Below, one piece after another: positions 49,554 to 59,030 of a DNA stretch of 64,000 nt (position 1 is its first letter; each line of letters begins with the position of its first letter). The stretch comes from a candidate division LCP-89 bacterium (GTDB lineage: Bacteria > Electryoneota > B3-LCP): assembly GCA_025774555.1 (NCBI GenBank), contig JALGVT010000030.1:16479-80478 (forward strand). The letters are read 5' to 3'. A model generated the notes under the pieces. The model saw nothing but the letters and a program-made list of their open reading frames with translations, ran no database searches and was not told the origin of the DNA. Position numbers and translations under genes: made by a program.

Positions 49554-50026
49554 GTTCCGATGCGCCTAAATTTATTGTGGAAAGAGGATTATCCCCCCTC
49601 TGCAAAGCTATGCGAATGCTGGGATTCGACGTTCTGGATCGCAGCACGCTATCGTTGCGTGATTCTCTGCGCAGAGCGATTGAAGAGAGACGAATCTGGC
49701 TGCGGAGAGAAATGGATCTGACCTCTAATCAATATGGAGTGCGCTATTTCATTCTGGAAGCTGAGGACATTGGCGATCAACTTAGCGAGATCAACTCAGC
49801 TTACAATATCGCTGACTTTACAAATCCGTTTTCGCGCTGTTTGATATGCAATATGCATCTTCGCAAAGCCACACAGAATGAGATCAAGGATAACGTCCCT
49901 GCAAGGACCTTAGAACACTTTGACCGATTCTATTACTGCGATAGCTGCCAGAGGATATATTGGCACGGGAGTCATATACTAAAAATGAAGAAAAAATTAA
50001 GAGCCATTGGCTGGGATATTCAATAG
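49550..50026 (+). CDS. Mut7-C RNase-domain protein
   Basis: 158 residues from GTG 49550, overlapping the comM stop. The PIN-like Mut7-C domain is indicated by KFIVERGLSPLCKAMRMLGFDV at the start, the acidic IEERRIWLRREMDL region, and a C-terminal zinc-ribbon with CLICNMHLRKA and YYCDSCQRIYWHGSH. The conserved first Asp of the usual FDxMLGRLARWLR motif is not present (FIVERGLSPLCKAM instead), so catalysis may be altered. Known members are thought to degrade RNA. Its coupling to comM has no clear explanation. Confidence 0.8.
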   Translation: MSSDAPKFIVERGLSPLCKAMRMLGFDVLDRSTLSLRDSLRRAIEERRIWLRREMDLTSNQYGVRYFILEAEDIGDQLSEINSAYNIADFTNPFSRCLICNMHLRKATQNEIKDNVPARTLEHFDRFYYCDSCQRIYWHGSHILKMKKKLRAIGWDIQ

Positions 50027-50036
50027 GGTCTGTTGC

Positions 50037-50288
50037 GTGGATAAATTCTATGAAAGCCTGTCTCCCGATCAGCAGATTGAAGATCGCAAACTGCGCGCCT
50101 TGCAGCGCATCGTAGATGCGGCGGGAAGGCGGATTGTAACCGGTCAGATCAGCCGTGAGGAGGCTGAAGAACTCGCAGCTAAAACGAGAGACGCCGCCCA
50201 GAATATAATCCCTGACCAGATGGATCTCTATGATAAAATATACGGAGCGCGCTTCCGTTACTGGATAGACGCTTTTTGTGATAAATAG
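50037..50288 (+). CDS. Small helical protein of unknown function
   Basis: 83 residues from GTG 50037 (AGGG upstream); the TTG at 50007 would overlap the previous gene. The sequence is highly charged and helical: DKFYESLSPDQQIEDRKLRALQ, then ISREEAEELAAKTRDAAQNI and YDKIYGARFRYWIDAF. No membrane segment or cysteine cluster is present. It lies 10 bases after the Mut7-C protein, probably in the same operon. I do not recognise a family. Confidence 0.6.
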   Translation: MDKFYESLSPDQQIEDRKLRALQRIVDAAGRRIVTGQISREEAEELAAKTRDAAQNIIPDQMDLYDKIYGARFRYWIDAFCDK

Positions 50289-50313
50289 CATAACTAATGG
50301 ACTATAGATAAAC

Positions 50314-51855
50314 ATGGAAATACATAATAATAATCTGATATGTCTGCTGGAAGGATGTGTGTCTGATTCACCCGAGCGGGTATCCTTCATAAGTAGTGAG
50401 AAAGAAATTAAAACCGGAGAAATCTGGAACTCGGTCTGTAATTTAAGCGCGAAGTTGTCAGCTATGGGCATTGTGCGGGGAAGCCGCGTTGTTCTGATGC
50501 TGTCGAACAGCCCGGAATATGTCATCTCATATTTTGCGATATTATATACGGGAGCGATAGTTGTGCCCGTTAACGTGATGCTGCGAGAACGCGAGTTGAG
50601 GTTTATCCTGGAAGACTGCGAAGCCCGGGCGGTAATCGCAGATAAAGATTGTGCTGAAGACGTTATTGCTGCCGCCGGGAATATGCCAACTTTGAACCAT
50701 GTGGTGATTAAAGGAGATAGCGTTTCTCAGGGTACCATCCGTCTCAGCGATCTGATTGAGGAACCCTCTGATTCGATCCCTGTTACTGACGTAAGTGAAG
50801 ACGATACCGCTGTCATTCTTTATACATCCGGGCATACCGGCACTCCGAAAGGAGCAGAACTGAGACATTGCAGTTTGATCCGTAATGCACACGCCGGCGT
50901 TAATCTCCTGCAGGTGCGATCCACAGATCGTATTATCGGAGTTCTACCCTTCAGCCACGCTTTCGGTCAGACAACTGTGATGAACACCGCAATTGCAGCT
51001 TGCGCGACAGTTATACTTCTCCCGGAATTCGATGCCGAGGAAGTTTTAAGAATCATCGAAAAGTATAAGATAACTCTGTTTCTGGGCACGCCTTCCATGT
51101 ACCGGCTGATGCTGGCGGCTTCGGAGAAGGAGATGCATAACGTCAGCTCGCTTCGATTTTGTGTCTCAGGGGGATCGGCTTTGGAGCCTGAACTGCTGAA
51201 GGCTTTTGAAGAGCATTTCAGCACAACAATCCTTGAAGGATATGGTCTGAGTGAGACTACGGCGGTGTCCACATTTAATCATACACATAGAGACAGGCGT
51301 CCCGGCTCAATTGGGACTCCTATTGAAGCTGTCGATATTAAACTTGTCGATGATGCAGGGGAGGAGGTTTCGGTCGGTGAAGTCGGAGAAATAATCATTA
51401 AGACCGACTACCTGATGAAAGGCTATCTGCATCGTCCTGAAGCTACCCGAACTGTGATAATCGAAGGCTGGTTTTATACCGGCGACATGGCGCGGGTCGA
51501 TGATGATGGATATTACTATATCGTGGACCGCAAAAACGATATGATAGTCAAGGGCGGCTTCAACGTTTATCCTGTGGAGATTGAAAAATTCCTGCTCTCA
51601 CATCCTGCCATCAAGGAAGCGGCTGTCATCGGTGTGCCGGATCATATCCTTGGAGAAGAGGTTAAGGCGTGCATCGTTATCAATAGCGGGATGACACTCA
51701 CCGCCGAAGAGCTTGATCAGTATTGCCGTCAGCGGATGGCGAGGTATAAATGTCCGAGGTATATTCAGTTCTTTCAGCGGTTACCGAAGAATTCCTTAGG
51801 ACGAATTTCCAATCGTCAACTACGCGAAATGTCCAATAGTCATTCGAGGAAATAA
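50314..51855 (+). CDS. AMP-binding acyl-CoA ligase (long-chain fatty acid-CoA ligase type)
   Basis: 513 residues of the ANL superfamily, activating a carboxylic acid, probably fatty, to its CoA thioester. A3 motif YTSGHTGTPKG at 170-180, A5 EGYGLSETTAVS, A7 GWFYTGDMARVDDDGYYY, A8 DRKNDMIVKGGFNVYPVEIE are complete. The A10 motif reads LPKNSLGRISNRQL, with Arg497 where the family has the catalytic Lys used for adenylation, so the first half-reaction may be weakened or the enzyme may have changed its role. The TAA overlaps the next ATG by one base, coupling it to the acetyltransferase. Confidence 0.88.
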   Translation: MEIHNNNLICLLEGCVSDSPERVSFISSEKEIKTGEIWNSVCNLSAKLSAMGIVRGSRVVLMLSNSPEYVISYFAILYTGAIVVPVNVMLRERELRFILEDCEARAVIADKDCAEDVIAAAGNMPTLNHVVIKGDSVSQGTIRLSDLIEEPSDSIPVTDVSEDDTAVILYTSGHTGTPKGAELRHCSLIRNAHAGVNLLQVRSTDRIIGVLPFSHAFGQTTVMNTAIAACATVILLPEFDAEEVLRIIEKYKITLFLGTPSMYRLMLAASEKEMHNVSSLRFCVSGGSALEPELLKAFEEHFSTTILEGYGLSETTAVSTFNHTHRDRRPGSIGTPIEAVDIKLVDDAGEEVSVGEVGEIIIKTDYLMKGYLHRPEATRTVIIEGWFYTGDMARVDDDGYYYIVDRKNDMIVKGGFNVYPVEIEKFLLSHPAIKEAAVIGVPDHILGEEVKACIVINSGMTLTAEELDQYCRQRMARYKCPRYIQFFQRLPKNSLGRISNRQLREMSNSHSRK

Positions 51856-53099
51856 TGGGATTCAAACTGAAGACAGCTCAACCGAAGGATATCGACCGCC
51901 TGATTGAATTATACCGCCTGTCATATCCGCTTGTAGATACTACAGACGAGGAGCGGTACAATTATTTCATGCACAACCCGAGATGCACCCTCGATAATGT
52001 TTACATTCTTACTGATGGGAACCATATCATCGGCAGCCTGATCGGTTACCCCTTCACCCAGTTTCAGGAAGGCATTGAGGTGCCTGTAATCGGCATTGCC
52101 AACGTGATGGTTGCGCCAGATCACCGGCGCGAAGGCGCAGCCAGCGTTATGTTTGAAAAGGCACTCGAAATGTTCGATGAAGATGGCATGCCTGCCAGCA
52201 TATTATACCCCTTTGAACATCGCTTTTACCGCTACATGGGGTGGGGTTCTGCTGGTGAAATCAGACAGTATCGAATGCAGACTTCGCAGCTATCGGAATA
52301 CCTCGATGTCCTCAGCGAGGACGAGTTTAATGCTGTCCTCATGCCTGAGTCCGACCTGCCTCTTTTAATGAGGTATTATGATGCTGAAGCGAGGCGTTAC
52401 AACGGGCTGCTGAAACGTGGAGAAGAGTACTGGCGTTCAAAAATCACCGCGCCGCCACGTCAGGTGGTTTTAGCTTATTATGATCAGGAAATAATCGGAT
52501 ATCTGATTTACTCCTTAGAGGAGCTGCAAGCAGACAATTTCCTGATGCAGGAGATGGTTGTGCATGAGTGGATGTCGCCGACACAAGAAGCCAGGGATAT
52601 ACTGCTGAGTTTCATCGCGAGGCAGGTCGATCAGGCGGTTCAGGTGAAGATCCCATTACCTCCGGACGAGCCGCTGCACCTCTGGATGGAAGATCCGCGC
52701 AGCCATGACCGCAGACTGATCAACAAACTGTACACGCCGACTGCCGAGATCGGTTTGGGCTGGATGTACCGGATCGTCAACCTGCAGGCTGCTTTCGAAT
52801 GCGGCAGGCGCTTTAACGGTATACGCGGCGAATTGACTATTGAGATGGAAGATGAAACTCTGGGTGACCGCCACGTTACGGTCGTCTTCTCAGGGAAAGG
52901 CGCTTCGGTTGACCGAGCCGACGGAAAAGCAAAACGAACAGTTCGCGGCGAAGTGGATATGCTCTCGCAGATGTTCTGTGGATACATGACTGCTGAGCAG
53001 GCGCATGAATATGAACTGCTCGAATTCGAAGGAGACGCCGCCGCCTTCTGCCAGCAGGCTTTTAAATTGCCGCCGCCGAGATGCTATGACTCTTTCTAA
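51855..53099 (+). CDS. Eis-like GNAT N-acetyltransferase with SCP2-like C-terminal domain
   Basis: 414 residues, the three-domain Eis layout. The N-terminal GNAT domain has IDRLIELYRLSYP, then ANVMVAPDHRREGAASVMFEKAL, the acetyl-CoA loop (V-x-P-x-HRR-x-G). A second degenerate GNAT domain covers the middle (QVVLAYYDQEIIGYLIYSL), and the end resembles a sterol-carrier fold (GELTIEMEDETLGDRHVTVVFSGKG). Eis proteins acetylate amines, including aminoglycosides and lysine side chains; the substrate here is unknown. It overlaps the acyl-CoA ligase gene and ends the operon. Confidence 0.85.
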   Translation: MGFKLKTAQPKDIDRLIELYRLSYPLVDTTDEERYNYFMHNPRCTLDNVYILTDGNHIIGSLIGYPFTQFQEGIEVPVIGIANVMVAPDHRREGAASVMFEKALEMFDEDGMPASILYPFEHRFYRYMGWGSAGEIRQYRMQTSQLSEYLDVLSEDEFNAVLMPESDLPLLMRYYDAEARRYNGLLKRGEEYWRSKITAPPRQVVLAYYDQEIIGYLIYSLEELQADNFLMQEMVVHEWMSPTQEARDILLSFIARQVDQAVQVKIPLPPDEPLHLWMEDPRSHDRRLINKLYTPTAEIGLGWMYRIVNLQAAFECGRRFNGIRGELTIEMEDETLGDRHVTVVFSGKGASVDRADGKAKRTVRGEVDMLSQMFCGYMTAEQAHEYELLEFEGDAAAFCQQAFKLPPPRCYDSF

Positions 53100-53112
53100 A
53101 CCACCTGCTGTA

Positions 53113-53122
53113 GGACAGCCCC
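53113..53122. repeat. Remnant of a MITE end
   Basis: GGACAGCCCC, preceded by TA, matches the right terminus of the MITE family. No left end is nearby, so this is likely a decayed or truncated copy. Confidence 0.35.
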
Positions 53123-53180
53123 TCTCTTTAAGATTGCTGCCTTAACCCCTCAATTTCAAAGCGAAAACCCCCAATTCCTC

Positions 53181-53209
53181 TTGATTTAACGATAAGAAAG
53201 TTTTAAATT
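53181..53209 (+). promoter_or_regulatory. Candidate promoter of the phosphofructokinase gene
   Basis: TTGATT (53181-53186), 17-base spacer, TAAATT (53204-53209), 28 bases before the ATG. Confidence 0.5.
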
Positions 53210-53237
53210 TAAGGTTCATCATTTTAAGAGGTTTATT

Positions 53238-54263
53238 ATGCGTATAGGAGTTCTCACCGGCGGCGGCGACTGCCCCGGTTTAAATGCAGTAATTAGAGCC
53301 GTAGCGCGGCGCGCTATAAAGACATACGATTGGGACGTTATAGGCATTAAAAACGGATGGCAGGGACTGATCAAAGGGCACTCAGAACCGATTTCTCTCT
53401 ACACTGTTTCAGGCATCCTGCATCGCGGCGGAACGCTTCTGGGCACCTCGCGCACCAATCCGGTAGAAGACCGTGACGCCTGGTCGAAAGTCAAGCATCA
53501 TCTGAAGAAATATTCCATCGATGCTTTAATCGCCGTCGGTGGTGAAGATACTCTGTCCGTTGCCCTGAAACTGCATCAGGATGGATTCCCGGTGGTAGGC
53601 GTGCCGAAAACCATTGATAATGACATCAGAGGCACTGATTTTACTTTTGGATTCAACACTGCAGTTTCAATTGTCACCGAGGCGATAGACAGACTGCACA
53701 CTACGGCTGAATCGCACCACCGCATCATGGTCGTTGAAGTCATGGGGCGTCATTCGGGCTGGATTGCAGTTCACTCTGGCATCGCCGGCGGAGCGGACGC
53801 TATATTAATTCCTGAAGTGCCTTTTGAAATGGATGATCTCTGTAACCAATTGAAGAAGCGTCATGAAAATAAAAATTTCTCCATTGTCGTTGTTTCTGAG
53901 GGCGCTAAACTGAAGGGTGAGGAACATATTCTTCAATCAGAAAAGAAGGATGCCTTCGGTCATGTTAGACTGGGAGGCGTAGGACGGGTTCTTGCCGATG
54001 TAATTGAAGAAAAAACAGGCATCGAAACGAGGCTGACGGTATTGGGGCATACTCAGCGCGGCGGCAGCCCGACTGCTTACGACCGCATTCTTGCCACCAG
54101 ATTTGGCGTGCGCGCCGTTGATGCCGTGAAGAAAAAGGACTTCGGTAAGATGGTCGCTCTTCGTGCTGAGAAAATTATCACCGTAAAACTGGAAGAAGCG
54201 GTTCTCAAGAACAAGGTCGTCGATATGGATTTCTACGAGATCGCTGAACTGTTCTTCGGGTAA
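53238..54263 (+). CDS. 6-phosphofructokinase, predicted pyrophosphate-dependent
   Basis: 341 residues. Phosphorylates fructose 6-phosphate. The fold is standard (GVLTGGGDCPGLNAVIR, LLGTSRTNP, MGRHSGWIA, GHTQRGGSPTAYDR). The phosphoryl-donor site reads GGEDT with Asp104 and VPKTIDNDI with Lys124; ATP-dependent enzymes have Gly at both sites, while Asp104/Lys124 are the known signature of PPi-PFK. The enzyme is thus probably reversible and spares ATP. It leads a cluster with aldolase, gap, pgk and tpiA. Confidence 0.9.
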   Translation: MRIGVLTGGGDCPGLNAVIRAVARRAIKTYDWDVIGIKNGWQGLIKGHSEPISLYTVSGILHRGGTLLGTSRTNPVEDRDAWSKVKHHLKKYSIDALIAVGGEDTLSVALKLHQDGFPVVGVPKTIDNDIRGTDFTFGFNTAVSIVTEAIDRLHTTAESHHRIMVVEVMGRHSGWIAVHSGIAGGADAILIPEVPFEMDDLCNQLKKRHENKNFSIVVVSEGAKLKGEEHILQSEKKDAFGHVRLGGVGRVLADVIEEKTGIETRLTVLGHTQRGGSPTAYDRILATRFGVRAVDAVKKKDFGKMVALRAEKIITVKLEEAVLKNKVVDMDFYEIAELFFG

Positions 54264-54281
54264 TTTTCTCTGACAATATCG

Positions 54282-54310
54282 TTGCATTATCACTCAAAGA
54301 AGGCTATAAT
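54282..54310 (+). promoter_or_regulatory. Candidate promoter of the aldolase gene
   Basis: TTGCAT (54282-54287), 17-base spacer, perfect TATAAT (54305-54310), 27 bases before the ATG. It would drive the aldolase-gap-pgk-tpiA-secG unit. Confidence 0.6.
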
Positions 54311-54336
54311 AATCTGTATAAATTAAATAGTGATAA

Positions 54337-55407
54337 ATGAATCCACTACTAAAACTCCGCCCCGACTATATCATAGAAAAACTGGGCGATAACAGCGCTG
54401 TCTGCCTTATCGGCAGCCACCCGATCATACAGGCATTTATGGATGAGAAGGTGATGATTATGACGTGCAATACCCGCATCAAACACGTTATTCCCGGCAT
54501 TCTGCGGGCTGCTGAAGATTTAGACTCCATCGTCGGCTTCGAGCTGGCAAAGACGGAAGGCAACATCGATGGCGGCTATACCGGACAATCGCCGCAGATT
54601 TTCTTCGACACCGTTGTCGGGTATGCAGATCGATCGGGGCACAGCAAGCCTTTCTTCATACACGGCGATCATATCACCGTGCGAGATACTTCAGATGAAG
54701 AAATCAATACTTCCGCTGATCTTATCAAGGCTGAGTTAGCCGCCGGATACACCTCTTTCGCGATGGATGCTTCCTTCAATGAATTGGAAGATAACATCCG
54801 CATTACTACCAGGCTGGCAAAAGAGATAAGCGATATGCAGGTCGGCTTGGAAGCCGAAGTGGGCGAAGTGAAATCCGCCGGACAGGAAGCGGAAATCACT
54901 ACGGTTGAAGAAGCGGTTACTTTCATCAAAGGATTGAAAGATAACGGTCTGAATCCAGACCTGCTGGCTATCAATAACGGTTCCAAACACGGCAATTACA
55001 ATCCCGATGAAGAGGTGCATATTGATCTGCAGCGCACCGGCGACATTTTCAACGCTATCCGTTCCGACGGTGTCTGCATCGCACAGCACGGCATAACTGG
55101 CACGCCGCTCCACTTGATGGGGCAGTTCACCGAATATGGCATCCGCAAAGGCAACGTCGGCACACTGTGGCAGAATATTGCTCATGAACACATGCCGAAG
55201 GAGTTGATGGCGGAGATGCGCAGATGGGCGGAAGAAAACCATCAGGATATCAAAAAAGCGACCAGAGAATATAAAAAAGAGATCGATTCAATCGGCGCCG
55301 AGTACGCGGAAGCCATCGAAGAGCATGCCTATCGCGCCGCGTGCGAGCATATCAAAGCGTTCCGTTCCGATGGATCTGCTTCGCTTCTGAAAGAGAAAAT
55401 ACAATAA
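54337..55407 (+). CDS. Class II fructose-bisphosphate aldolase-family protein
   Basis: 356 residues with the class II (zinc) TIM-barrel pattern: [10 protein letters not shown] (metal His and catalytic Asp), [29 protein letters not shown] (metal Glu), [12 protein letters not shown] and [13 protein letters not shown] (metal His and phosphate loop). The motifs deviate somewhat from typical FbaA and FbaB enzymes (for instance HGDHIT for HLDHG), so this could be a subfamily with tagatose-like or broader specificity, but its place between phosphofructokinase and gap supports fructose-1,6-bisphosphate cleavage in glycolysis. The C-terminal 60 residues are a charged helical extension. Confidence 0.85.
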   Translation: MNPLLKLRPDYIIEKLGDNSAVCLIGSHPIIQAFMDEKVMIMTCNTRIKHVIPGILRAAEDLDSIVGFELAKTEGNIDGGYTGQSPQIFFDTVVGYADRSGHSKPFFIHGDHITVRDTSDEEINTSADLIKAELAAGYTSFAMDASFNELEDNIRITTRLAKEISDMQVGLEAEVGEVKSAGQEAEITTVEEAVTFIKGLKDNGLNPDLLAINNGSKHGNYNPDEEVHIDLQRTGDIFNAIRSDGVCIAQHGITGTPLHLMGQFTEYGIRKGNVGTLWQNIAHEHMPKELMAEMRRWAEENHQDIKKATREYKKEIDSIGAEYAEAIEEHAYRAACEHIKAFRSDGSASLLKEKIQ

Positions 55408-55457
55408 ACGATATAAATTGTGAGGTTGACAGGGGGATCAAACTTACTGGAGGAAAA

Positions 55458-56453
55458 ATGGCAATCAAGGTTGGTATCAATGGATTCGGTCGCATCGGTC
55501 GTCTCGTTTTCAAGGCGGCTTACAACGACCCGAATTTTGAATTTGTCGGTCTGAATGATCTGACCGATGCAAAAACGCTTGGACATCTGCTGAAATACGA
55601 TTCTACTCACGGCAGATTTCCCGATACTGTTCAAGTAGAGGGCGACAATATCATCGTTGCCGGGAAAAAACTTCCGGTGATGGCGATTCGCAGTCCGGGT
55701 GAAATACCCTGGGGGAAACTCGGAGCGGACGTTGTGGTCGAATCGACCGGTATATTTCGCACCAAAGCACAATGTGAAGATCATATTAAGGCAGGAGCGT
55801 CTAAGGTCATCTTAACCGTACCTTCAAAGGATGAAATCGATGCCATCATCGTGCTGGGTGTGAATGATGATGTTCTCAAACCCGAACATAAGATTGTTTC
55901 AAACGCTTCCTGCACGACAAACTGTCTGGCTCCAGTAGTGAAAGTGCTGCACGATACGTTCGGTCTTCAGCATGGATTGATGTCCACAATTCACTCTTAT
56001 ACGAACGACCAGAGCCTGCTGGATATGCCGCACAAAGACTTGCGCCGCGCCCGTTCCGCCGCCGTGTCGATAATTCCCACCACGACCGGGGCTGCGAGGA
56101 CTGTCGGCAGGGTAATTCCTGAACTTAAAGGGAAACTCGATGGCATGGCTTATCGGGTGCCGGTGATGGATGGATCGATTATCGACCTCGTTGCTACTCT
56201 GTCCAGAGACGTCACGGTTGAGCAAGTCAACAGCGCCATGAAAGCCGCCGCAGAAGGCGAAATGAGAGGTATTCTCGAATATACAGAAGACCCGATTGTA
56301 TCCGCGGACATCGTCGGCAACACACACTCTTCAATCTTCGATGCCCTATCGACCAACGTTATGGGCGGTAATCTGGTCAAAGTCGTTTCATGGTATGACA
56401 ACGAATACGGATACTCTTGCCGCGTGGTGGACCTGATCAAAAAGGTTATGTAA
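55458..56453 (+). CDS. gap: Glyceraldehyde-3-phosphate dehydrogenase, NAD-type
   Basis: The ATG at 55458 with GGAGG 7 bases upstream is the real start (331 residues); the frame merely continues further upstream. The protein has [10 protein letters not shown] (NAD-binding), Asp34 in LNDLTD (which favours NAD over NADP), catalytic Cys152 in [22 protein letters not shown] with the active-site His, and [11 protein letters not shown] at the end. It oxidises glyceraldehyde 3-phosphate to 1,3-bisphosphoglycerate. One base separates it from pgk, as in many gap-pgk-tpi operons. Confidence 0.97.
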   Translation: MAIKVGINGFGRIGRLVFKAAYNDPNFEFVGLNDLTDAKTLGHLLKYDSTHGRFPDTVQVEGDNIIVAGKKLPVMAIRSPGEIPWGKLGADVVVESTGIFRTKAQCEDHIKAGASKVILTVPSKDEIDAIIVLGVNDDVLKPEHKIVSNASCTTNCLAPVVKVLHDTFGLQHGLMSTIHSYTNDQSLLDMPHKDLRRARSAAVSIIPTTTGAARTVGRVIPELKGKLDGMAYRVPVMDGSIIDLVATLSRDVTVEQVNSAMKAAAEGEMRGILEYTEDPIVSADIVGNTHSSIFDALSTNVMGGNLVKVVSWYDNEYGYSCRVVDLIKKVM

Positions 56454-56454
56454 G

Positions 56455-57654
56455 ATGGACAAGCTGAGTATTGACCAGTTAAAACTGGGCGGTAGGCGGG
56501 TTCTAGTACGGGTTGATTTCAATGTGCCGCTTACAGAAGACGGCAAAGTTCGGGATGATATGCGCATCCGGGCTGCTCTTCCCACGATCAATAAGATATT
56601 GAACGAAGACGGGAAAGCTGTGTTGATGTCGCATCTCGGACGCCCCAAAGGTGAGCGTAAGCCCGAGTTCAGCTTAAAACCTGTTGCGGAGCATCTGTCA
56701 AAGCTTATAGGACAGCAGGTTCAGTTTGCCGTTGATTGCGTCGGTCCAGACGTTGAAGCGCAAGTTGGTCAACTGAGTAGCGGCGAATGTCTCTTGCTGG
56801 AAAACTTGCGATTTCACGCAGGCGAGACAACAAACGAAGCAGGGTTTGCCGAAGCGCTTTCACGCCTCGGCGACGTTTACGTCAACGACGCTTTCGGCAC
56901 GGCTCACAGAGCGCACGCTTCCACTGCAGGCGTAACCCGCTATTTCGATCAGCGCGCCGCAGGTTACCTGATTGTGAAGGAGCTGGATTATCTGGGTAAG
57001 GCGCTGGAGAACCCGCGGCGTCCATTTATTGCTATCCTAGGCGGAGCCAAGATATCCGGCAAGATCGAAGTTATCAAAAACCTGCTGCCCCAGGTTGATG
57101 CGCTGATTATCGGCGGCGGAATGACCTATGCATTCTTCAAGGCGAAGGGCTTCGATATCGGAGCTTCGCTCTTCGATGAAGAAACGCTGCTCGTCGCTAA
57201 AGAAGTCTTGAAGCTCGCTGAGAGCGCTAAGGCGGAATTTCTGTTGCCGGTTGATACAGTTGTGGGGGATAAGTTCGAGGCGACCGCGCAGACTAAGATA
57301 GTAACCGCTGATAAGATTGACACAGGTTGGATGGGTCTGGACATTGGACCTGAGACTGCTAAACTATATCGCCAAAAGATCCTTGAAGCGAAGACCATCG
57401 TATGGAACGGACCGATGGGTGTCTTTGAAATGTTGCCTTTTGCCGGGGGGACCAAAGTAGTTGCTGCAACTTTAGCTGAAGCAACTGCAAACGGTGCCAC
57501 AACCATCATCGGTGGCGGGGATTCAGCAGCAGCCATCGCACAGTTCGGACTTGCTGATAAAGTCAGCCACGTTTCGACTGGCGGCGGCGCATCGCTGGAA
57601 TTCTTAGAAGGAAAAGAACTGCCGGGTGTCGCGGCTTTGAGCGATGCTTCTTAA
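56455..57654 (+). CDS. pgk: Phosphoglycerate kinase
   Basis: 399 residues, normal length, unfused. [12 protein letters not shown] near the N terminus and MSHLGRPKG are the substrate-binding motifs; [41 protein letters not shown] and [13 protein letters not shown] complete the nucleotide-binding lobe. It transfers the acyl phosphate of 1,3-bisphosphoglycerate to ADP. It sits between gap (1-base gap) and tpiA (18-base gap). Confidence 0.97.
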   Translation: MDKLSIDQLKLGGRRVLVRVDFNVPLTEDGKVRDDMRIRAALPTINKILNEDGKAVLMSHLGRPKGERKPEFSLKPVAEHLSKLIGQQVQFAVDCVGPDVEAQVGQLSSGECLLLENLRFHAGETTNEAGFAEALSRLGDVYVNDAFGTAHRAHASTAGVTRYFDQRAAGYLIVKELDYLGKALENPRRPFIAILGGAKISGKIEVIKNLLPQVDALIIGGGMTYAFFKAKGFDIGASLFDEETLLVAKEVLKLAESAKAEFLLPVDTVVGDKFEATAQTKIVTADKIDTGWMGLDIGPETAKLYRQKILEAKTIVWNGPMGVFEMLPFAGGTKVVAATLAEATANGATTIIGGGDSAAAIAQFGLADKVSHVSTGGGASLEFLEGKELPGVAALSDAS

Positions 57655-57672
57655 TTAATTGGAAGTAATGAC

Positions 57673-58440
57673 ATGTCAAAGAAATTTATCGCTGGAAACT
57701 GGAAATTGAATCCCGATACTGGCGAGCAAGCTATAGAACTCTGCTGGCAGTTGAAAATTGCTCTTGCGCCTTTTGTTAAGGTGAAAATCGCTGTCTGTCC
57801 GCCCTCTATAGTGCTTCCCATGATCGCAGAATTTTTCAAGGGGACTAACGTCGCCGTCGGCGCGCAGGATATTTACTGGGAAGACGCCGGAGCATTTACG
57901 GGTGAAATTTCCGGACCGATGATAAAGAGTGCTGGCTGCAGCCATGTGATTATCGGTCATTCAGAACGCCGCCAGTATTTCGGTGAAACAAATCAGACCG
58001 TGCATAAAAAAATCAACGCCGCTCTGCGCCATAACCTGTTGCCCATCGTCTGTGTCGGCGAAACCCTCGAACAGCGGGAATCAAGCGTGATGAAAGATAT
58101 CGTCAGGGAGCAGATTGTCGAAGCGTTAAGTGGAATGCAAGATATACTGCTGGGAAATCTGGTAATCGCTTATGAGCCTGTTTGGGCTATAGGCACAGGG
58201 AAAACCGCCACCCCGGAACAAGCTCAGGAAATGCACCGGTTTATCAGGGAACTTCTAACTGAGAATTTCAGTGAAAGTCTATCAGAGACAACGCCGATAC
58301 TATATGGCGGCAGTGTCAAAGCTGACAACGCCGCTGAACTGTTTAGCCAACCTGATATCGATGGCGCTCTGGTTGGTGGCGCCAGCTTGAAAGCTGATTC
58401 ATTTGCAGCTATCGTTAAATCCGGAGAAGAATTAAGTTAA
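57673..58440 (+). CDS. tpiA: Triose-phosphate isomerase
   Basis: 255 residues. The TIM barrel starts with KKFIAGNWKLN (Asn/Lys substrate contacts), continues with VIIGHSERRQYF (catalytic His) and AYEPVWAIGTGKTATPEQAQ (catalytic Glu and flexible loop 6), and ends with LYGGSVKADNA and VGGASLKADSF. It interconverts dihydroxyacetone phosphate and glyceraldehyde 3-phosphate. It lies in the glycolytic operon, 13 bases before secG. Confidence 0.97.
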   Translation: MSKKFIAGNWKLNPDTGEQAIELCWQLKIALAPFVKVKIAVCPPSIVLPMIAEFFKGTNVAVGAQDIYWEDAGAFTGEISGPMIKSAGCSHVIIGHSERRQYFGETNQTVHKKINAALRHNLLPIVCVGETLEQRESSVMKDIVREQIVEALSGMQDILLGNLVIAYEPVWAIGTGKTATPEQAQEMHRFIRELLTENFSESLSETTPILYGGSVKADNAAELFSQPDIDGALVGGASLKADSFAAIVKSGEELS

Positions 58441-58453
58441 TATAGAGAGAATA

Positions 58454-58876
58454 ATGATCTACACATTCCTGCTTTTTCTGCATCTAATTGTGTCAATTCT
58501 ACTGGTTGTGGTAATCCTGCTGCAATCTTCCAAAGGCGGCGGTTTAGCCGGATCCGCTTTTGGCGGCGGCGGCGGAGCCTCATCCTTTCTCGGCGCTCGA
58601 GGAACGGCGACGTTTCTGTCCAGAGCGACGACAGTTCTGGCAGTTGTTTTTATGCTGAACTCGCTCGGATTATCCTTCATGCTGCGTGGCTCCAGCGCTC
58701 CGGTATCGGTAACGCAGCAGGCGATCAGCACGGAAGCTCAAAATCTACCGCGCGTTGCTGGTGAGTTTGATCCCGGGATGGATGCTCCGTTGCAGACTCT
58801 GCCTGTGGAAAGCCCCATTACCACTCCAACAGACGCCGATGCCGAGGGCACGGTTGATGACAATCAGAGCGAATAG
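58454..58876 (+). CDS. secG: Protein-export membrane protein SecG
   Basis: 140 residues. Two membrane helices (YTFLLFLHLIVSILLVVVILLQ and ATTVLAVVFMLNSLGLSFML) flank the diagnostic cytoplasmic loop QSSKGGGLAGSAFGGGG and the following LGARGTATFLSRATT. A Pro/Thr/Asp-rich extension of about 55 residues follows, longer than in E. coli SecG. It assists SecYE translocation. The tpiA-secG-tRNA-Leu order is common in bacteria. Confidence 0.95.
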   Translation: MIYTFLLFLHLIVSILLVVVILLQSSKGGGLAGSAFGGGGGASSFLGARGTATFLSRATTVLAVVFMLNSLGLSFMLRGSSAPVSVTQQAISTEAQNLPRVAGEFDPGMDAPLQTLPVESPITTPTDADAEGTVDDNQSE

Positions 58877-58896
58877 AGCGTAACAATTTACGTATC

Positions 58897-58980
58897 GCCG
58901 GAGTGGTGAAATTGGTAGACACACTATCTTGAGGGGGTAGCGCTCGCAAGGGTGTGCCGGTTCGAATCCGGCCTCCGGCA
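58897..58980 (+). tRNA. tRNA-Leu (anticodon GAG)
   Basis: 84 bases. The acceptor stem GCCGGAG (58897-58903) pairs with CTCCGGC (58973-58979), with A as discriminator and no encoded CCA. The anticodon arm CTATC-TTGAGGG-GGTAG gives anticodon GAG; the long variable arm (class II, CGCTCGCAAGGGTG region) and TTCGAATCC T-loop agree with leucine. It follows secG by 20 bases. Confidence 0.95.
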
Positions 58981-58992
58981 CGAAAAATTGGG

Positions 58993-59030
58993 GGGTTGTC
59001 TCATAAGAAGGGGACAACCCTATTCTTTTT
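58993..59030 (+). terminator. Terminator after tRNA-Leu
   Basis: GGGTTGTC (58993-59000) pairs perfectly with GACAACCC (59013-59020), 12-base loop, followed by TATTCTTTTT. The arms also resemble the GGGGTTGTTCC/GGGACAACCCC ends of the MITE family, so it may be a minimal relative. Confidence 0.7.

Noticed and set aside
55341..55457. N-terminal extension of gap
   Set aside because: It overlaps the aldolase gene in another frame; the ATG at 55458 has GGAGG and starts the conserved GINGFGRIG region.
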